Assembly: GCF_004361855.1 (NCBI RefSeq)
Contig: NZ_SNWQ01000002.1
Span: 310,001 to 374,000, forward strand
DNA length: 64,000 bases
Direction: 5' to 3'
Source: Kribbella caucasensis
GTDB lineage: Bacteria; Actinomycetota; Actinomycetes; Propionibacteriales; Kribbellaceae
Shown: one piece after another, positions 1 through 8,125 of the stretch
Layout: each line of letters begins with the position of its first letter
Position numbering within the stretch: position 1 is the first letter of the stretch
The notes under the pieces: model-generated
Told to the model about the DNA's origin: nothing
Seen by the model: only the letters and a program-made list of their open reading frames with translations
The model's database searches: none
Made by a program: the position numbers and the translations under genes

Positions 1-1
1 C

Positions 2-130
2 CTAGAACTCCGCGACACCCCCCACGCCTCCATCCAAAACCTAACCCTCACCACCACAACCAACACACTCCGTACTCCTACGCACCACCTCCAAACCCCC
101 GCAAAACAAGCCACCCAACCCCAAGCCTGA
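2..130 (+). CDS. C-terminal end of an unidentified protein (partial)
   Basis: An open frame enters from the left edge and stops at TGA 128-130, giving 42 residues. The tail is Thr/Asn-rich (it contains SIQNLTLTTTTNTL), a pattern compatible with the last strands of a beta-helix or beta-sandwich enzyme. Too little is visible to name a family. The other two forward frames look less protein-like here. The following 131-354 holds no gene I can support, only the promoter of the next gene. Confidence 0.35.
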   Translation, partial: LELRDTPHASIQNLTLTTTTNTLRTPTHHLQTPAKQATQPQA

Positions 131-317
131 GACCTAGACCCCGTGCCCGCACGTTCCGCGCTGCCCAATGCACTCCGTTGCCACTGCGCCGTGCCCTCGC
201 GGGTCCGAGCCTGTCGCCAAGCGCAATTACTTCCGGATTGCCGCCCTTGTCCACAACCTTGCTGGGTTGTGGACAACTCGAGATTCCAGATCCCTTTGAA
301 AATAAGGGGTTCTGGGT

Positions 318-347
318 TTGAGAACTGTCGGTTGGTGTGTCTAGAGT
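318..347 (+). promoter_or_regulatory. Leaderless promoter of the first HNH gene
   Basis: TTGAGA (318-323) and TAGAGT (342-347) are separated by 18 nt, and ATG 355 follows after 7 nt. This places the transcription start at or next to the A of the ATG and explains the absence of a ribosome binding site. The second HNH gene at 27859 has the same TAGAGT-7 nt-ATG layout, which supports both starts. Confidence 0.5.
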
Positions 348-354
348 TGTCGTC

Positions 355-2343
355 ATGAGAGTCCTGGGTGAGCGGCCGGTGTGGTCGATGAGTGGCGGCG
401 AGATGCTGTCGACTCTCGACGCGGTGAACGCTGAGATCGCCCGCCTGAAGACCTACGGTCTGCATCTCGTCGGCGGTCTCGAGGACACCGGTTACGCCAA
501 GGAGATCGGCGCCCACGACACCGTTCGCCTGTTGACCTTCCGGTACCGCGTCGACAGCATCGAAGCACACCGCGACGTCCGCCTGGCCCGCGCCCTGCCC
601 AAGTACCCGGCCGTCGCCGCGGCCCTGCCTGACACCACTTCGGCAACGTCGGCCGCCGACTTCGACACCACTGCCCATCCCGACGACACCGACCACACCA
701 ACGACACCGACGTCGATGGTGCTGCCGCGACTGATGGTGCTGCCGCCGATGGTGTCGCGGAGGAGGCGGCGGCCGGTGGCGCGGGTGGGCGGCCTCTGCA
801 CCCGGCCCAGGCGCAGGCGATCGTGTGGGCCCTGGAGCGTGTCGCGGCCAGGGTCCCGGTGGAACATCTCGCGGTGGCCGAGGAACAGTTGGTCGGCCTC
901 GCCGCGCGCCTGTCGCCAGGACAGTTGCGCAAGGCAGGCAAGGAGATCGGCGACCTGTTGGACAGCGACGGTCCCGGACCCGACGAGGACAGGGCCTACA
1001 GCCGGGAGTCCCTGACCCTGTCCAACGCCGAGAACGGTGTGAAGTTCCGCGGGTTCCTGGCCAACGACAACGCCGAGCTCTTCCGCGCCCTGATCCACGC
1101 CGGGGCTCGGCCCCGCAAGACCGTCGACGGCGAACTCGACCCCCGCCCCCGCGAGAAGCGCCAGGCCGATGCCCTCACCAGCGCCCTGACCATCGCCGCC
1201 GCAGCCACCGACACCGGATACACCCCACCCACCAACACCGGCCGCGCCGCAGCCACCGCCCAGGCCGCGCCCACCGAGACCGGTGACGCCACCCCCACCG
1301 CCGACTCTGCTAGAGCGGCGACCGACACTGACTCCGCGGGCGCCACGCGCGACGCCGCCACGACCACCATTGACGGTCCCACCGCCGAGACCGGCGGACC
1401 TGCGGAGACCGGGGGAAGATCTGGTGGGCGGGTGCCGGGGTTTGGGGCGAAGGCGAACATCACCGTCACCATCGACTTCAACGACCTCAAGGCTGCCACC
1501 GCCGACGCCACCGGCCAACTCGTGTACGGCGACGCCCTGTCCGCGGCCGCGATCCGCCGGCTGGCCTGCGACGCCGCGATCCTCCCGCTCGTCCTCGGCT
1601 CGAACTCCGAACCACTCGACGTCGGCCGCTCCGAACGCCTGGTCAACCGCGCCATGCGTCGCGCCCTGAACGCCCGGGACAAAGGCTGCGTCGTTTGCGG
1701 CGCACCACCCATCCAGTGCGACGCCCACCACCTCCGCTCGTGGATCGACGGCGGCCTCACCGCCATCTCCAACCTCGTGCTGCTGTGCAAACGGCATCAC
1801 ATCGACCTGCACGCCGGCCACTGGACCATCACCATCACCAACGGCACGGTCCACGTCTCGCGGCCCACCTGGGCCGACCCACCACCCGTAACCCGCCGCG
1901 CCGCTCAAGGGCACCCGCCTGCCCACGCCCGAGCCGACGCGTCATCACCGAACGGCGACGCAACCAGGCCGGATGCGAACGGTGCCGCACCATGTCCCAC
2001 GCCGAATCAGTGGGCCAACGAGCCCGCCGCCTCAGAACAGTCCCTCAACAAGGCCGACGAAACCAGCGGGAGTGAATCCATTCGCCCCGACCCGTGGCAT
2101 GAGCCCGCGGCCTCAGGCGAAGGTCCCCGCTCGTGGTGGCAGGACGACGAGGCCGCTCGCCAGGAAGCAGTTCGCTTCGCCGTCTGGGGTGACGAATCGA
2201 CGCCTGCTGCGCCCGAGAAGTCCGGCCGCCGTGGCAGACCTGTTGATCCCGCTGAAGCGGCTGGCTTCAATCCCGTCGATCCGTGGGGCGATGCCAGCGT
2301 CCCAAGCGACACCGCAGATCTCGCCTCACGTGCCGCGCCGTAG
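355..2343 (+). CDS. DUF222 / HNH endonuclease domain protein
   Basis: A 662-aa member of the actinobacterial DUF222-HNH (REP13E12-like) family. The N-terminal half is the helical DUF222 region. A low-complexity Ala/Thr/Gly linker follows (about 1190-1430 nt). The HNH nuclease fold is at about 1670-1850 nt, with CVVCG, DAHHL, SNLVLLC and KRHHIDLH giving the two Cys, His-His, Asn and final His expected of a zinc-supported HNH site. The C-terminal 160 residues are disordered and Pro/Asp-rich. Start: ATG 355, 7 nt after a TAGAGT -10; a GTG at 337 is also in frame but has no ribosome binding site. Family members are dispersed, multicopy and of unknown role; nuclease activity is inferred from the motif only. 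A second, diverged copy lies at 27859. Confidence 0.85.
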   Translation: MRVLGERPVWSMSGGEMLSTLDAVNAEIARLKTYGLHLVGGLEDTGYAKEIGAHDTVRLLTFRYRVDSIEAHRDVRLARALPKYPAVAAALPDTTSATSAADFDTTAHPDDTDHTNDTDVDGAAATDGAAADGVAEEAAAGGAGGRPLHPAQAQAIVWALERVAARVPVEHLAVAEEQLVGLAARLSPGQLRKAGKEIGDLLDSDGPGPDEDRAYSRESLTLSNAENGVKFRGFLANDNAELFRALIHAGARPRKTVDGELDPRPREKRQADALTSALTIAAAATDTGYTPPTNTGRAAATAQAAPTETGDATPTADSARAATDTDSAGATRDAATTTIDGPTAETGGPAETGGRSGGRVPGFGAKANITVTIDFNDLKAATADATGQLVYGDALSAAAIRRLACDAAILPLVLGSNSEPLDVGRSERLVNRAMRRALNARDKGCVVCGAPPIQCDAHHLRSWIDGGLTAISNLVLLCKRHHIDLHAGHWTITITNGTVHVSRPTWADPPPVTRRAAQGHPPAHARADASSPNGDATRPDANGAAPCPTPNQWANEPAASEQSLNKADETSGSESIRPDPWHEPAASGEGPRSWWQDDEAARQEAVRFAVWGDESTPAAPEKSGRRGRPVDPAEAAGFNPVDPWGDASVPSDTADLASRAAP

Positions 2344-2468
2344 ACGAGGGCACCACACCAACCTACCTGTCGGTCCCAGCCTCGCTGCACACAGCTGTGT
2401 CCGTCTGGGCTAGGTGCGTGGGCTCGCTCGTTGTGGTGGTGATGCGAGGGGCGCTATGGCGCCGACCG

Positions 2469-2504
2469 GATCTGAACCGAGTGCGATCGTTGGCGGTTCA
2501 GGTC
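2469..2504 (-). terminator. Hairpin at end of the kinase operon
   Basis: GATCTGAACCG (2469-2479) pairs with CGGTTCAGGTC (2494-2504), an 11-bp stem with one mismatch around a 14-nt loop. It overlaps the kinase stop codon (2498-2500) on the minus strand. There is no T-tract, as is usual for actinobacterial terminators. It sits in the convergent gap after the HNH gene; the rest of that gap (2344-2468) shows nothing else. Confidence 0.5.
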
Positions 2505-3964
2505 GTGCGGAAGGTTTCGAAGAGGGTTGGGAGGCCGATCTGGCCGCCTTTGAGTAGGACGTGGAGGCCGTTGACGGTGGAGTCCGGGCTGCTGGCTTGG
2601 CAGAGGGCGGTGCCTGGGCCAAGGTGATCGGGCGTTGGGAGTAGTTCGAGGGTGGTGGCTCCGAGGTTGCGGACTATGCGTCCGGATGTGTCCCCACCGG
2701 CGACGATCAGCCGGCGGACGCCGGTGTCCCGGACGACCTCACGCACTACGACGGCCAGGGCATCACCGAGGGAACCGACCAGGTCGTGAGCTGGACTGTG
2801 GAGCTGGTCCGGCTCGTAGGCCGGGTGGTCGCTGTGTCCGCCCGGGTGTAGTGCGGGCTCTGTCTGTTCGGCGGGCTCGGTGGATTTGCCTGTGCGTACG
2901 ACGACGCCGGTGTGTATGACGACGCCGGTGTGTATGACGACGCCGGGGGCGCCGTCGCGAAGGGCGGCCACAGCGGCGCGGTGCGCGGTGGTGGGGTCGC
3001 GCAGTTCCACGGCCAACCAGCCTGCGCTCACGGCGTACGCGATCTGCTCCCTCGTGCGACTCGACTGGCTGCCTGACACAACCAGGACCTGCGGGCTGTC
3101 TGGAGCATGTTCCGACGACCGGTGCGCCGAGGCTGGCCAGTGCCGCACCGTCGGCGTGCTGCCCGCGTCGCTGGGCGGGTAAGGCCTGGTAGACGGGGCT
3201 GCTGGCGTGAGATTCATCGCCAGGGCGCGGGACAGTCCGCCGGAGCCGACGGCGAAGAACGGGCGGCCGTTGCTGGATGCAACGAGCGTTCGGCCCAGCA
3301 GCCGGAGGTCGGCGTCGGTCAGCGTATCAAGGACCACCACGTCGTCGGACGACCGAGCACGGCCGTCGGGGAGGTCGGTGTACGACTGGGCATAGTGGTC
3401 GGGGAGCTCGGCGTACGACGTGAGGTGCAGCGCGCCGATCCGGAGGTCGGTCTGGGCGGCGAGGTGGACGCGGAGATCGGCTTCGGTCATGGGGGTGGCG
3501 GGGTGATTCGCCATGGTGGGTTGGCGGTCCAGGCGGTGGATCGCGTCGGCTTCGGCGGCGAAGTGGTGACTGAACACGGTGTAGCGACCGAGCTCCGGTT
3601 GGGCGGCGAGTACTGGCACGACGGCGGGGCCGAAGACGGATCGGCCGACCTCGAGAGCGCGGCCGATGCTGCCGAGCTGGGGTGACGAGTCGGCTGTCGA
3701 GCAGATCTTGTACTGGACGACGCGGGGTTTCAGGTCACGCAGGGCGGTAAGAATCGGCCGGATCTCCGCCTCTTGCTCGTCGGGAGCCAGCGACCGTGCG
3801 ATACCTGCTACTCCGATGACGTCGTACTGGGTTGCCAGGTCGCGTAGTTCGCCTGTCGGTGGGAGGTCGACCAGTAGGACCGCCCGCAACCCGCACCGCT
3901 CGAACTGCAGCAGCGCATCGGTCGACCCGGTGAAGTCGTCCCCGTAGAACGCAGCTTCAAGCAC
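2498..3964 (-). CDS. DUF1537 four-carbon acid sugar kinase (OiaK-like)
   Basis: A 488-aa kinase of the DUF1537 family, which phosphorylates four-carbon acid sugars or 3-oxo-isoapionate. The N-terminal substrate domain opens with FYGDDFTGSTD. The C-terminal nucleotide-binding domain carries AGGDTSG and LLKGGQIG. Start GTG 3964 has GGGAG about 8 nt upstream; the longer open frame has no ribosome binding site. It is the last gene of a three-gene operon, 56 nt after the RuBisCO-like gene. In known D-apiose pathways a DUF1537 kinase (OiaK) makes the 4-phosphate that a RuBisCO-like protein decarboxylates, so 3-oxo-isoapionate is the preferred substrate guess. Oddity: a linker of about 60 residues holding an 18-bp tandem repeat lies just before the C-terminal domain. 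D-erythronate or threonate kinase is the alternative. Confidence 0.82.
   Translation of the reverse strand: MLEAAFYGDDFTGSTDALLQFERCGLRAVLLVDLPPTGELRDLATQYDVIGVAGIARSLAPDEQEAEIRPILTALRDLKPRVVQYKICSTADSSPQLGSIGRALEVGRSVFGPAVVPVLAAQPELGRYTVFSHHFAAEADAIHRLDRQPTMANHPATPMTEADLRVHLAAQTDLRIGALHLTSYAELPDHYAQSYTDLPDGRARSSDDVVVLDTLTDADLRLLGRTLVASSNGRPFFAVGSGGLSRALAMNLTPAAPSTRPYPPSDAGSTPTVRHWPASAHRSSEHAPDSPQVLVVSGSQSSRTREQIAYAVSAGWLAVELRDPTTAHRAAVAALRDGAPGVVIHTGVVIHTGVVVRTGKSTEPAEQTEPALHPGGHSDHPAYEPDQLHSPAHDLVGSLGDALAVVVREVVRDTGVRRLIVAGGDTSGRIVRNLGATTLELLPTPDHLGPGTALCQASSPDSTVNGLHVLLKGGQIGLPTLFETFRTT
2897..2950. repeat. 18-bp in-frame tandem repeat in the kinase gene
   Basis: Three adjacent 18-bp units start at 2897, 2915 and 2933; the last diverges over its final bases. 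They encode VVIHTG, VVIHTG and VVVRTG in the kinase. Because 18 bp is six codons, copy-number change would keep the frame. The repeat lies in a linker absent from typical family members. Confidence 0.75.
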
Positions 3965-4020
3965 GGTCCGCTCCCGCCACCCGCGCCACGACTGCGCGGC
4001 GGACGTCCGCGTGCGCGCGC

Positions 4021-5283
4021 TCAGCCATGACCTCCTCCGAAGGTCTCGATCGCGCGCCTCAGTGTGGGTTCCTTTTGCGCAGCCGCGTCCAGATCTCCGC
4101 CCTCGACGGCGCATTGCCAGGCGGTCCGCATCGCGGTGACGCCAGCACCCGGCCCGTCGGGATGTCCGTGTATACCACCGCCCGCGAGCACCAGCAGGTC
4201 CGTCGTACCTGTCTGCCGGTACGTGTCCGGCGCCAATCCGGCCCATTGGCCCGACGACAGCACCGGCAACGTCTCGTACCCGCCCAGCAGCGGCCGGCGT
4301 ACCGCCGTGATCGAGCGCAGGACCTCCTCGTCGGTCTCGTAGAACTTGTTGGACAAGCCGTTCGTGTGCAGGTGATCGGCGCCTGCGAGCCGCGCCAGTT
4401 TCGACCAGGCGACGAAGTCGATCCCCAACCCTGGCGCTCTGGTGAACACCCCGGTCATCGCGCGATGTCCATGGATCGGCAGCTCACATCGCTCACGCAA
4501 CCACGCGAGGCCCGCGAGGCCGACCAGGTTCACGCACACCATCACGCAGGTACCGCCGGCTGCGCGGACCAGGTCATGGTTGGCCGCCATGCGGTCCAGG
4601 TCGTCGGTGATGTTGAACGCGTACATCGGCCGTCGCCCGGTCCGTGCGGCGGTTTGGTCGAGTTCCTCGGTGACGACTGCGACCCGGTCGGCGAGCGGTG
4701 AGTGGGGTGGATCGCCCATCAGTTCGTCGTCCTTGATGAAGTCGATCCCCGCCTCGGCGAGCTCGCGGACGACGATCCGCAGTTCGTCGACCGGCAACCC
4801 GATGCTGGGTTTCACGATCGTCCCCAGCAACACACCGTCCGGTCGGCTCAACAGTTCGCGCGTACCGGTCACGCCGTACCGCGGGCCTGGATAGCGGTCG
4901 GCGAAGGCGGACGGTAGGTCGAGATCCAGCAGTCGGATGCCGGCCAGTTGCCTCAATTCGAAGAGGTTCCCCGCGACGGCTGCCAGTAGGTTCGGCAGGG
5001 ACGGTCCGAAGTTGTCCAACCCGAACGCGATCCGCACCCGACCGCTCCGGCGCCTCGCACCTGACGGCCGGATCACCCCCGGGAGATCGCCATGATCAGG
5101 CGACGGCAGTTCCTCGACCATGAGCACCCGGGCAGCGAATCGTTCCCGTAGCTCGGCGGTCTCCCGCGCCACCGCGACGAACGTCCCCGTCGACTGTTCA
5201 CCCGCGATGACCTCGGCCGCGTCTTCCAGTGGCAGGTAACTCTCGACCAGGTAGGTTGCCACGACCTCGGGGCGGGCGGTCAT
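4021..5283 (-). CDS. RuBisCO-like protein, probable OiaX-type decarboxylase
   Basis: A 420-aa RuBisCO large-subunit-like protein. The catalytic-site motif GTIVKPSIGL gives Lys158. FIKDDELMGDPP gives the carbamylated-Lys/metal triad Lys184, Asp186 and Glu187. HGHRAM (271-276) matches the conserved His/Arg motif. The loop-6 region reads HTNGLSNKF rather than RuBisCO's GKLEG, so this is not a CO2-fixing enzyme. Relatives include methionine-salvage enolases and the apiose-pathway enzymes that decarboxylate (OiaX) or transcarboxylate (OiaT) 3-oxo-isoapionate 4-phosphate. The neighbouring DUF1537 kinase points to the latter group, probably giving L-erythrulose 1-phosphate. Its ATG overlaps the dehydrogenase stop (ATGA at 5283-5280), so translation is coupled. 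OiaX versus OiaT cannot be decided from sequence by eye. Confidence 0.82.
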   Translation of the reverse strand: MTARPEVVATYLVESYLPLEDAAEVIAGEQSTGTFVAVARETAELRERFAARVLMVEELPSPDHGDLPGVIRPSGARRRSGRVRIAFGLDNFGPSLPNLLAAVAGNLFELRQLAGIRLLDLDLPSAFADRYPGPRYGVTGTRELLSRPDGVLLGTIVKPSIGLPVDELRIVVRELAEAGIDFIKDDELMGDPPHSPLADRVAVVTEELDQTAARTGRRPMYAFNITDDLDRMAANHDLVRAAGGTCVMVCVNLVGLAGLAWLRERCELPIHGHRAMTGVFTRAPGLGIDFVAWSKLARLAGADHLHTNGLSNKFYETDEEVLRSITAVRRPLLGGYETLPVLSSGQWAGLAPDTYRQTGTTDLLVLAGGGIHGHPDGPGAGVTAMRTAWQCAVEGGDLDAAAQKEPTLRRAIETFGGGHG

Positions 5284-6290
5284 CGGGTCGGATCTATCTG
5301 GATCTTGAGATGGTCCGCGCCGGCGTCGATCGCGTTCAGCACCTCGGGCGTCCGGTCCAGCGCGACCACGTCGGTGATGTACGGCCGGACGTCCAGCACC
5401 CGATCGTTGACCAATCGAGCCGCAGCCCGGAAGTCCGCCGGTGTGTAGATCGTCGACCCCTGGATCCTGATCTCCTTCAGCACCACCGGATTCAGGTCGA
5501 CAGTCAGCCGGCCGGCGAACATCGGAAGCAGCACCACGGTCCCGCGCGGCCGGCACAGTGCGAACGCCTCCGCCAGGCAACCCGGATGACCGGATGCCAC
5601 CACGACGACATCGAACCCATCGCCGCAGATCGAGGCACCGACCGCCGGCAGATCATCGGACAACGGATCCACCACCTGGGAGACGCCCTGTTGCGCAAGG
5701 AAGGATCGGTTGTACGCCTTCACGTCGCTCACCAGCACGGTCGAGGCCCCGCGGATCTGGCTCACTGCGGCGACCAGGCTCCCGATCGGACCCCCGCCAA
5801 GCACCGCCACCGAGTCGCCGGCCGTCACCGCACCACCACTGGTGCAGTGCCACGCCACGGCCAACGGCTCGATCAGGGCGCCCTCGTCGTACCCGATCCC
5901 GTCGGCCAGCGGGACCAACACCCGCGCAGGTGCGGCGAAGTACTCGCTGAGCATCCCCGGCCATCCGCCACCCGGCACCCGCTTCGCAGCGCAGAGATGT
6001 GGATGCCCGGCCTCGCAGCGGGTGCACTCCCAGCACGACAGCGCAGGCAGTACGGCGACGCGATCGCCCACGCTGCAGGCCGGATCGGCCGATGAGACCA
6101 CCTCGCCCGCACCCTCGTGACCCAGCACGACCGGTGGTTTTCGGAACGGATGATGCCCACGCCACGTGTGCAGATCCGAACCGCACAACCCGACCGCGCG
6201 CATCCTGAGCAGCACGCCGTCCTCCGGGGCAGGGTCCGGTACGTCGACGACCGAAACCTGCCGCGGCTCCTGAAGCACAGCTGCCCTCAT
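5280..6290 (-). CDS. Zinc-dependent alcohol/polyol dehydrogenase (MDR family)
   Basis: A 336-aa medium-chain dehydrogenase. Catalytic-zinc ligands lie in GLCGSDLH and GHEGAG. The structural-zinc lobe shows the four-Cys pattern in CWECTRCEAGHPHLC. The NAD(P) Rossmann motif is VLGGGPIGSLVA. Start ATG 6290 has a strong GGAGG 6 nt upstream. It is the first gene of an operon with the RuBisCO-like protein and kinase, so it probably oxidises a sugar, polyol or sugar acid feeding that pathway. The known apionate oxidoisomerase is a different family, so this enzyme's exact step is unknown; apiose, apiitol, a tetritol or L-erythrulose-type substrates are possible. Cytoplasmic. Confidence 0.85.
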   Translation of the reverse strand: MRAAVLQEPRQVSVVDVPDPAPEDGVLLRMRAVGLCGSDLHTWRGHHPFRKPPVVLGHEGAGEVVSSADPACSVGDRVAVLPALSCWECTRCEAGHPHLCAAKRVPGGGWPGMLSEYFAAPARVLVPLADGIGYDEGALIEPLAVAWHCTSGGAVTAGDSVAVLGGGPIGSLVAAVSQIRGASTVLVSDVKAYNRSFLAQQGVSQVVDPLSDDLPAVGASICGDGFDVVVVASGHPGCLAEAFALCRPRGTVVLLPMFAGRLTVDLNPVVLKEIRIQGSTIYTPADFRAAARLVNDRVLDVRPYITDVVALDRTPEVLNAIDAGADHLKIQIDPTR

Positions 6291-6347
6291 ATCGACCTCC
6301 TTCGATCGGCTCCCGCCAGTCTCCGCCTGCAAACGTCAAGAAAACAA

Positions 6348-6359
6348 GGCCGATCGGCC
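6348..6359. promoter_or_regulatory. 12-bp palindrome in a divergent promoter region
   Basis: GGCCGATCGGCC is a perfect 12-bp palindrome about 60 bp upstream of the dehydrogenase start and 54 bp upstream of the GH127-like start. It may be an operator for either gene. Palindromes of this base composition can arise by chance in GC-rich DNA. Confidence 0.3.
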
Positions 6360-6376
6360 AACCTGTGGATGGAGCG

Positions 6377-6404
6377 TTGACATCGCCCGCTCCAAGGGTA
6401 AAGG
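6377..6404 (+). promoter_or_regulatory. Promoter of the GH127-GH78 operon
   Basis: TTGACA (6377-6382), 16-nt spacer, TAAAGG (6399-6404), followed by ATG 6413. The -35 is a perfect consensus and the -10 is weaker. The -10 is embedded in the LacI-type operator at 6397-6410, so a bound repressor would occlude it. Confidence 0.45.
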
Positions 6405-6410
6405 TTTTCC
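6397..6410 (+). promoter_or_regulatory. Type-A LacI-family operator, site 1
   Basis: GGTAAAGGTTTTCC is one of four near-identical sites in the pectin locus (others at 11912, 11992 and 18720) with consensus GGWAAAGGTTTACC, a near-palindrome of the kind bound by LacI-family repressors. It overlaps the -10 of the GH127-GH78 promoter. The LacI gene at 10824-11864 is the likely regulator because two of the sites flank its own start. Confidence 0.5.
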
Positions 6411-6412
6411 TC

Positions 6413-8125
6413 ATGGCGACGATTCCGGCGACCCTGCTGCTCGAGGAGCGGGCCGCGCTGGCGATGAACGCGGTGACCGGCCTGGCCGACGAGCACCTGG
6501 ACGGCATCCCGTTCTTCAGCGCGAACCTGCTGGCCCGCCCTGCCCGGCTCGACCACGGCGACTGGGACTACGGCTCCAGCCATGGCCGGCTGACCGACGC
6601 GTTCCTGCTCGCGCAACAGATGACGGGCGGGAAGAACTGGGAGCCACACTGGGAGAAGGTCGCCGACCGCTACCGGCAGACCCTGTTCGACCTGCTGCAC
6701 GAAGACGGCCTCACCTACCGCCGCGAGCACCCACGTGGTCACTGGAAGGCGAACGCCAACCTGATCGACCAGCGCGCGACCCTGCTCGCCCTGACCACGA
6801 CAGTCGTTGCGACCGGCGATGCCAAAGCCCAAGCAGCCGCAGACAAGCAGGTCGAGGCGCTGAAGCGGATCGCCATCAAGGAACGCGACGTCTGGTTCTA
6901 CCCCGCCTCGGAGTACACGACCGACGGCTGGCCATCCGCCAACGCGATCGACCTCCACCTCGCGCCCGACCCGGCGTCGTTCTCCGGTCGCCTGATCATG
7001 CCGCTTCTGCGCTACCACCAGGCGACCGGCAACTCCGACGCCCTGGAGCTCTGCGAGTGGTTCGCCCGGCTCATCGTCGACAAGAGCGGTGTCTACCTCC
7101 CGGACGGCAGCTTCAACCCTGCCCGCGCCTACCGCAGCGGTCACTTCCACACGCGCGTCGGCACGCTGGAAGGCCTTGCGCGACTGGCCAGGCATACCGG
7201 TGACCACGGCCTGACCGAGTTCACCCGACGTAGCTACGACTGGGTGCTCACACAGGCCACCAGGTTCGGTTGGACCCCAGGTGATCTGGCCGACCAGCGC
7301 TACGAGCACGAGACCTGCTCACTGGTCGACCTCATCGGCCTCGGTACGACGCTCGCCGGCAGTGGACTCACGTCGTACTGGGCGGTGGTAGAGAGGTTCG
7401 TCCGCAACCACCTGGCCGCGTCGCAGTTGCGGGACCTGAGCTGGGTGGAGTCCGCCCCGGACCGGTCGGGGGACGAGGTGGGCTGGCGGACGTACGTTGA
7501 TGTGGGAGAGCGCGTGCTCGGTGCCTTCTGCGGGTACGGCGCTCCGAACGACTACGTCTCCGACGTACCACTGGGTCGCGGGCACACCAATGACGTCCAG
7601 GCGTGCTGTGTCGGCTCCGGCGTACGTGGACTGTTCTGGGCGTGGAACAGCATCGTCACCGGCGACAGCGCGCTGACCCGCGTCAACCTGCTGCTCACTC
7701 GCGCACACCGCACAGTCGACGTGCTGAGCCACTTACCGGTCGAAGGCAAGGTGGAGCTGCTCATCAACGAGCCGGTCGACGAGTTGCGCGTCCGAGTGCC
7801 GGAGTGGGCCGGGTATGCACGACTGACGCTGCGCCGGGGCGATGAGGAGCGCACCGGTGCGGAGCGGATCTGGGCGCCCGACGGCTACCTGTCCATCCCG
7901 AAGCCGCAGCCGGGAGAGCGGATCGTGGTGACCTTCCCGATGGTCGGGCAGACCACCACCGAACTCGCTGCCGGCCACGAGTTCCGGACTACCTGGCGTG
8001 GCGATGACGTGATCGCGATCGACCCACCCGGCAAGTCCCGGCCCATGTACGGCGGCCGCCCGGAACACGCCGGTGGTCTGCGTGACTACGAGCTCCACCG
8101 ACCCGAGACGGAGTGGTCCTGGTGA
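6413..8125 (+). CDS. GH127-type cysteine glycoside hydrolase
   Basis: A 570-aa cytoplasmic protein (no signal peptide) resembling the GH127/DUF1680 clan of (alpha/alpha)6-barrel enzymes. The clan's zinc-bound Glu/Cys site appears conserved: ETC gives Glu300 and Cys302, and ACC gives Cys398-Cys399, matching the Glu, Cys and CysCys of beta-L-arabinofuranosidase HypBA1. Family members hydrolyse beta-L-arabinofuranosides and, in RG-II degradation, aceric acid or terminal beta-arabinofuranose linkages. ATG 6413 is chosen over GTG 6365 because the promoter ends just upstream. The next gene, a rhamnosidase, overlaps its stop (GTGA), so the two probably act on the same imported oligosaccharide. A TTA codon occurs at 7733. 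Exact substrate unknown. Confidence 0.72.
   Translation: MATIPATLLLEERAALAMNAVTGLADEHLDGIPFFSANLLARPARLDHGDWDYGSSHGRLTDAFLLAQQMTGGKNWEPHWEKVADRYRQTLFDLLHEDGLTYRREHPRGHWKANANLIDQRATLLALTTTVVATGDAKAQAAADKQVEALKRIAIKERDVWFYPASEYTTDGWPSANAIDLHLAPDPASFSGRLIMPLLRYHQATGNSDALELCEWFARLIVDKSGVYLPDGSFNPARAYRSGHFHTRVGTLEGLARLARHTGDHGLTEFTRRSYDWVLTQATRFGWTPGDLADQRYEHETCSLVDLIGLGTTLAGSGLTSYWAVVERFVRNHLAASQLRDLSWVESAPDRSGDEVGWRTYVDVGERVLGAFCGYGAPNDYVSDVPLGRGHTNDVQACCVGSGVRGLFWAWNSIVTGDSALTRVNLLLTRAHRTVDVLSHLPVEGKVELLINEPVDELRVRVPEWAGYARLTLRRGDEERTGAERIWAPDGYLSIPKPQPGERIVVTFPMVGQTTTELAAGHEFRTTWRGDDVIAIDPPGKSRPMYGGRPEHAGGLRDYELHRPETEWSW

Noticed and set aside
3965..4246. N-terminal extension of the DUF1537 kinase
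   Set aside because: The extra residues are Arg-rich and overlap the RuBisCO-like coding region in another frame. GTG 3964 has a good ribosome binding site and matches the family start.
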